Part shown: positions 60,723 through 64,000 of the stretch, in pieces
How positions within the stretch are numbered: position 1 is the stretch's first letter
Layout: the number at the start of each line of letters is the position of its first letter
Assembly: GCF_020151015.1 (NCBI RefSeq)
Contig: NZ_CP083746.1
Location: forward strand, 2,137,001-2,201,000
Length of the DNA stretch: 64,000 bases
Direction: 5' to 3'
Origin: Pseudomonas sp. p1(2021b)
GTDB taxonomy: Bacteria > Pseudomonadota > Gammaproteobacteria > Pseudomonadales > Pseudomonadaceae
Program-made: the position numbers and the translations under genes
The notes under the pieces: generated by a model
Databases searched by the model: none
Told to the model about the DNA's origin: nothing
Seen by the model: only the letters and a program-made list of their open reading frames with translations

Positions 60723-61643
60723 ATGTCGGAACGGATCCCTGCACTTCATGCCCTGCGCGCTTTTGAAGTCGCCTCACGCTACGGCTCCTTCACCCGGGCG
60801 GCCGAGGAGCTGTCCTTGACCCAGGGCGCTGTCAGCCATCACGTCAAGACCCTCGAAGCCCTGTTCGGCTGTGACCTGTTCGAACGTCGCGGCCCCAAGC
60901 TGCGCCTCACCGAGCACGGCCGATTGCTGGCCCAGGAGCTCAAGGTCGGCTTCAAGATCATCGAGAATGCCTGTTCATTGCTGCGCCAGGACCGCTACGG
61001 CCTGCGCCTGAAGGCACCTTCTACATTGACGGTTCGCTGGCTGCTCCGGGCGCTGGACGGTTTCAAGAAGGTCGACAACAGCTGTAGCGTGCAGCTGTCG
61101 AGCGTGTGGATGGACATCGACACGGTGGATTTCTATTCCGAGCCCTACGACTGTGCCATCCTGCTGGGCAATGGCCGTTTCCCGGCCGATGTCGAGGGGC
61201 TCAAGCTGTTCGATGAGTGGTTGATTCCGGTGTGCCACCCCGATTACCTGCAAGTTCCCGTCTCGGATCTTTCGGTGCTCGAGCGCTGCGAGCTGCTGCA
61301 TCCCTCGCCGGACCGTCGCGACTGGCGCCGCTGGCTGGCACGGATGGACGCGCTGGAGATCAGCATCGACCAGGGCCAGGTGTTCGATACCCTTGACCAG
61401 GGCATTTCCGCGGCCCAGCAAGGCCTGGGCATCTCGGTGGTCGACCTGGTGCTGGCCAGTGCCGACTTGGCCGCCGGCCGGCTGGTGACGCCCTTCAAGC
61501 ATGCCGTGGCCACAGGCGACGGTTACTACATGACCTGGCTCAAGGCCAGCCCCAAGGCGCCCCAGATGCGGCGCTTGCGCGATTTCCTGCTCGGCCAGGT
61601 ACCGCCGTTGGCCTACAAGGACATCGACTACCTCTATGGGTGA
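60723..61643 (+). CDS. LysR-family regulator (GcvA-like)
   Basis: Regulator of 306 residues. The N-terminal helix-turn-helix reads [35 protein letters not shown], and a periplasmic-binding-like effector domain follows. The [13 protein letters not shown] phrase is of the GcvA/AmpR group. ATG at 60723; an in-frame TTG at 60711 is less likely. It is divergent from the YqcI/YcgG-lysE-SGNH genes across a 156-base region and probably controls them. Confidence 0.9.
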   Translation: MSERIPALHALRAFEVASRYGSFTRAAEELSLTQGAVSHHVKTLEALFGCDLFERRGPKLRLTEHGRLLAQELKVGFKIIENACSLLRQDRYGLRLKAPSTLTVRWLLRALDGFKKVDNSCSVQLSSVWMDIDTVDFYSEPYDCAILLGNGRFPADVEGLKLFDEWLIPVCHPDYLQVPVSDLSVLERCELLHPSPDRRDWRRWLARMDALEISIDQGQVFDTLDQGISAAQQGLGISVVDLVLASADLAAGRLVTPFKHAVATGDGYYMTWLKASPKAPQMRRLRDFLLGQVPPLAYKDIDYLYG

Positions 61644-61744
61644 TGCCTGTCCCCGCAACGAGGCCCATTGGGTCGAACAGGCCATCCCCATACAGCGGTA
61701 GAATGCACCTTCACTCAACGAAAAAACGATTCGAGGTCGACGCG

Positions 61745-64000
61745 GTGGAGTTGCAGCAGGGTTTTGTCCTTACCCGGCATTGGCATGACACGCCCGAAGG
61801 TACCTGCGTGGAATTCTGGCTCGCCACCGACCAGGGTCCACGGCAGCTGCGCCTGGCGCCGCAGGTGTCGGTGGCCTTCATCCCGGTGGAGCAGGCGGCG
61901 CGTGCGCAGGCCCTGCTGGTCAGCGAACAGGGCATCGAGTTCCGACCGCTGGGCCTGCGTGACTTCGACCAACGCCCCGTGCTGGGCCTGTATTGTCGCC
62001 AGCACCGCCAGCTGATCCAGCTCGAGCAGCGCCTGCGTGCGGCGGGTATCGATGTCTTCGAAGCGGATATCCGTCCCCCGGAACGCTACCTGATGGAGCG
62101 GTTCATCACCGCCCCGGTCCAGTTCAGCGGTCAACCTGATGCCCGGGGCGTACTCTGCGATGCCCAGCTCAAACCCCTGCCGGACTACCGCCCTACACTG
62201 CGCCTGGTGTCGCTGGACATCGAGACCAGCGAGCGCGGCGAACTCTACAGTATTGCCCTGGAAGGTTGTGGCCAGCGCCAGGTCTACATGCTCGGGCCGG
62301 CCAACGGCGATGCCCACGCGGAGGATTTCGACCTGCAGTACTGCGACGACCGTGCCCAGTTGCTCGAATGCCTCAATCGCTGGCTGGCCCGTCATGACCC
62401 TGATGCAATCATCGGCTGGAGCCTGGTGCAGTTCGACCTGCGTGTGCTGCACGAGCACGCCACGCGACTGAAGGTGCCGCTGGCGTTGGGGCGTAACGGC
62501 GCGCCGCTGACCTTGCGTGCCCATGGCAGCCGTAGCCATGTATTCGCCGATGCCCCGGGGCGCTTGCTGATCGACGGCATCGAGGCGCTGCGCTCGGCCA
62601 CCTGGAGCTTCCCCTCGTTCAGCCTGGAAAGCGTCGCCCAGACGTTGCTGGGCGAGGGCAAGGCCATCGACACGCCCTACCAGCGCATGGACGAAATCAA
62701 CCGCATGTTCGCCGAGGACAAGCCGGCCCTGGCCCGCTACAACCTCAAGGACTGCGAGCTGGTGACGCGGATCTTCGCCCATACGAAGCTGCTGGAATTC
62801 CTCCTCGAGCGCTCGACTGTCACGGGTCTTGCAGTGGACCGCAGCGGGGGTTCGGTAGCCGCGTTCTGCCACCTGTACATCCCGCCGATGCACCGCCTGG
62901 GCTATGTCGCGCCCACCCTGGGCAGCAGGCCGGACGAGGCCAGCCCCGGTGGTTTCGTCATGGACTCGCGCCCAGGCCTGTACGATTCGGTCCTGGTGCT
63001 CGATTACAAGAGCCTGTACCCCTCGATCATCCGCACGTTCCTGATCGACCCGGTGGGGCTGGTGGAAGGGCTGCGCCAACCCGATGACGAACATTCGGTC
63101 GAAGGGTTTCGCGGCGCCCGCTTTTCCCGTACCCGGCACAGCCTGCCTGCGATCGTCGAGCGAGTCTGGCAGGGGAGGGAGGCGGCCAAGCGCGCGGGCA
63201 ACGCGCCGCTGTCCCAGGCACTGAAGATCATCATGAATGCGTTCTACGGCGTGCTGGGCTCCAGCGGTTGCCGCTTCTTCGACCCGCGGCTGGCCTCGTC
63301 GATCACGATGCGGGGGCACCAGATCATGCGCCAGACCCGCGAGCTGATCGAAGCCCGGGGGTATGACGTGATCTATGGCGATACCGATTCCACCTTCGTC
63401 TGGCTCAAGGAGGCCCATGACGAGGCGTCGGCAGCGCGTATCGGTCGTGATCTGGTCGGGCAGGTCAACCAATGGTGGCGCGAGCACCTCAAGGTCAGCC
63501 TGAACCTGGACAGTGCACTGGAGTTGCAGTTCGAGACCCATTACCGGCGCTTCCTGATGCCCACCATCCGTGGCACCGAGGAGGGCAGCAAGAAGCGCTA
63601 TGCAGGCCTGGTGCGCCGTGCCGATGGACGCGAGGAGGTGATCTACAAGGGCCTGGAGTCGGTGCGTACCGACTGGTCACCGCTGGCTCGGCAATTCCAG
63701 CAGGAGTTGTATGGGCGGATCTTCCGTGGCCAGCCGTACCGCGACTACGTGCGTGATTACGTGCGCCGTACCCTGGCCGGTGAACAGGACGCGCTGCTGG
63801 TTTACCGCAAGCGCCTGCGCAGGCCCTTGCGCGACTACCAGCGCAATGTCCCACCCCACGTGCGCGCCGCGCGGCTGGCCGACGAATACAACGAGCGACT
63901 CGGCCGGCCGTTGCAATACCAGAATGGGGGCTGGATCAGCTATCTGATCACCACGTCCGGCCCCGAGCCTTTGGAAAACCGGCAATCGCCGATCGACCAC
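61745..64000 (+). CDS. polB: DNA polymerase II (PolB), 3' end outside window
   Basis: Family B polymerase, 752 codons visible of the usual ~785. The 3'-5' exonuclease domain has LDIETSE (Asp/Glu) and the later YNLKDCELV. Polymerase motifs are [13 protein letters not shown] (A), [13 protein letters not shown] (B) and YGDTDSTFV (C). The GTG at 61745 (giving [14 protein letters not shown], the common Pseudomonas start) has CGAGG upstream; an ATG at 61703 would add 14 residues. It acts in replication restart and damage tolerance. The stop lies beyond the right edge. Confidence 0.95.
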   Translation, partial: MELQQGFVLTRHWHDTPEGTCVEFWLATDQGPRQLRLAPQVSVAFIPVEQAARAQALLVSEQGIEFRPLGLRDFDQRPVLGLYCRQHRQLIQLEQRLRAAGIDVFEADIRPPERYLMERFITAPVQFSGQPDARGVLCDAQLKPLPDYRPTLRLVSLDIETSERGELYSIALEGCGQRQVYMLGPANGDAHAEDFDLQYCDDRAQLLECLNRWLARHDPDAIIGWSLVQFDLRVLHEHATRLKVPLALGRNGAPLTLRAHGSRSHVFADAPGRLLIDGIEALRSATWSFPSFSLESVAQTLLGEGKAIDTPYQRMDEINRMFAEDKPALARYNLKDCELVTRIFAHTKLLEFLLERSTVTGLAVDRSGGSVAAFCHLYIPPMHRLGYVAPTLGSRPDEASPGGFVMDSRPGLYDSVLVLDYKSLYPSIIRTFLIDPVGLVEGLRQPDDEHSVEGFRGARFSRTRHSLPAIVERVWQGREAAKRAGNAPLSQALKIIMNAFYGVLGSSGCRFFDPRLASSITMRGHQIMRQTRELIEARGYDVIYGDTDSTFVWLKEAHDEASAARIGRDLVGQVNQWWREHLKVSLNLDSALELQFETHYRRFLMPTIRGTEEGSKKRYAGLVRRADGREEVIYKGLESVRTDWSPLARQFQQELYGRIFRGQPYRDYVRDYVRRTLAGEQDALLVYRKRLRRPLRDYQRNVPPHVRAARLADEYNERLGRPLQYQNGGWISYLITTSGPEPLENRQSPIDH

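Noticed and set aside
61715..63541. Long open frame on the minus strand (about 600 codons)
   Set aside because: It lies antisense to polB, which has all exonuclease and polymerase motifs in frame up to the window edge. The minus frame is a GC-codon-bias shadow without domain motifs.

Overview
The window is a high-GC gammaproteobacterial chromosome segment, best explained as a Pseudomonas of the P. putida group. The evidence is the cysDN arrangement, azlCD-araC, polB, PCuAC/SCO lipoprotein genes, and at least six imperfect inverted pairs of the P. putida-type REP element (GCGGGACAAGCCCGCTCC) between genes.

Layout. 1-2.7 kb: sulfate-activation genes cysD-cysN (minus strand, cysN cut by the window edge) and an SRPBCC protein. 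3.0-5.8 kb: an orphan Rhs protein with an A/T-rich variable tip. 5.8-46.7 kb: a nearly complete aerobic steroid (9,10-seco pathway) catabolic cluster. It encodes an outer-membrane DUF1302/DUF1329 pair, hydroxysteroid dehydrogenases, a delta5-3-ketosteroid isomerase, a ketosteroid dehydrogenase (KstD/TesI type), KshB, the A/B-ring enzymes HsaA-HsaG, and the C/D-ring set FadD3, IpdA, IpdB, IpdC, EchA20, IpdE1/E2, IpdF and FadA6, plus further acyl-CoA dehydrogenases, a hydratase, a MaoC dehydratase and a second thiolase. The KshA oxygenase and any transcriptional regulator are not in the window. One unrelated gene of unknown function (40997-42073) sits inside the cluster.

The main new observation is a recurrent element, consensus (g/c)TAGTCC-N4-GGACGATG. 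I found nine good and two variant copies. Each lies 58-96 bp upstream of the first gene of a steroid transcription unit, always in the same orientation to the gene, with a -10-like hexamer 24-25 bp after GGAC. That places the GTCC-N4-GGAC dyad at about -42.5, the position of a class II activator. Together the copies account for every steroid transcription unit seen.

47.1-48.5 kb: copper-handling SCO/PCuAC genes and a small hypothetical gene. 48.9-55.2 kb: an unusual compact operon. It holds a 23-residue Cys-Met-Trp-ending peptide ORF, an attenuator-like hairpin, an S-adenosylmethionine decarboxylase (SpeD)-like protein, a HemN-like radical SAM enzyme, an MFS exporter, a group III PLP amino-acid decarboxylase and a Y-family DNA polymerase, with overlapping or near-overlapping enzyme genes. 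I do not recognise this as a described system. It looks like a biosynthetic locus for a small exported amine- or peptide-derived product.

55.2-64 kb: araC-azlD-azlC, a Sel1-like periplasmic protein, an SGNH-fold protein, a LysE exporter and a YqcI/YcgG (heme N-oxygenase-like) protein divergent from a LysR regulator, then polB running off the right edge. No rRNA, tRNA, CRISPR array, insertion sequence or integrase was seen.
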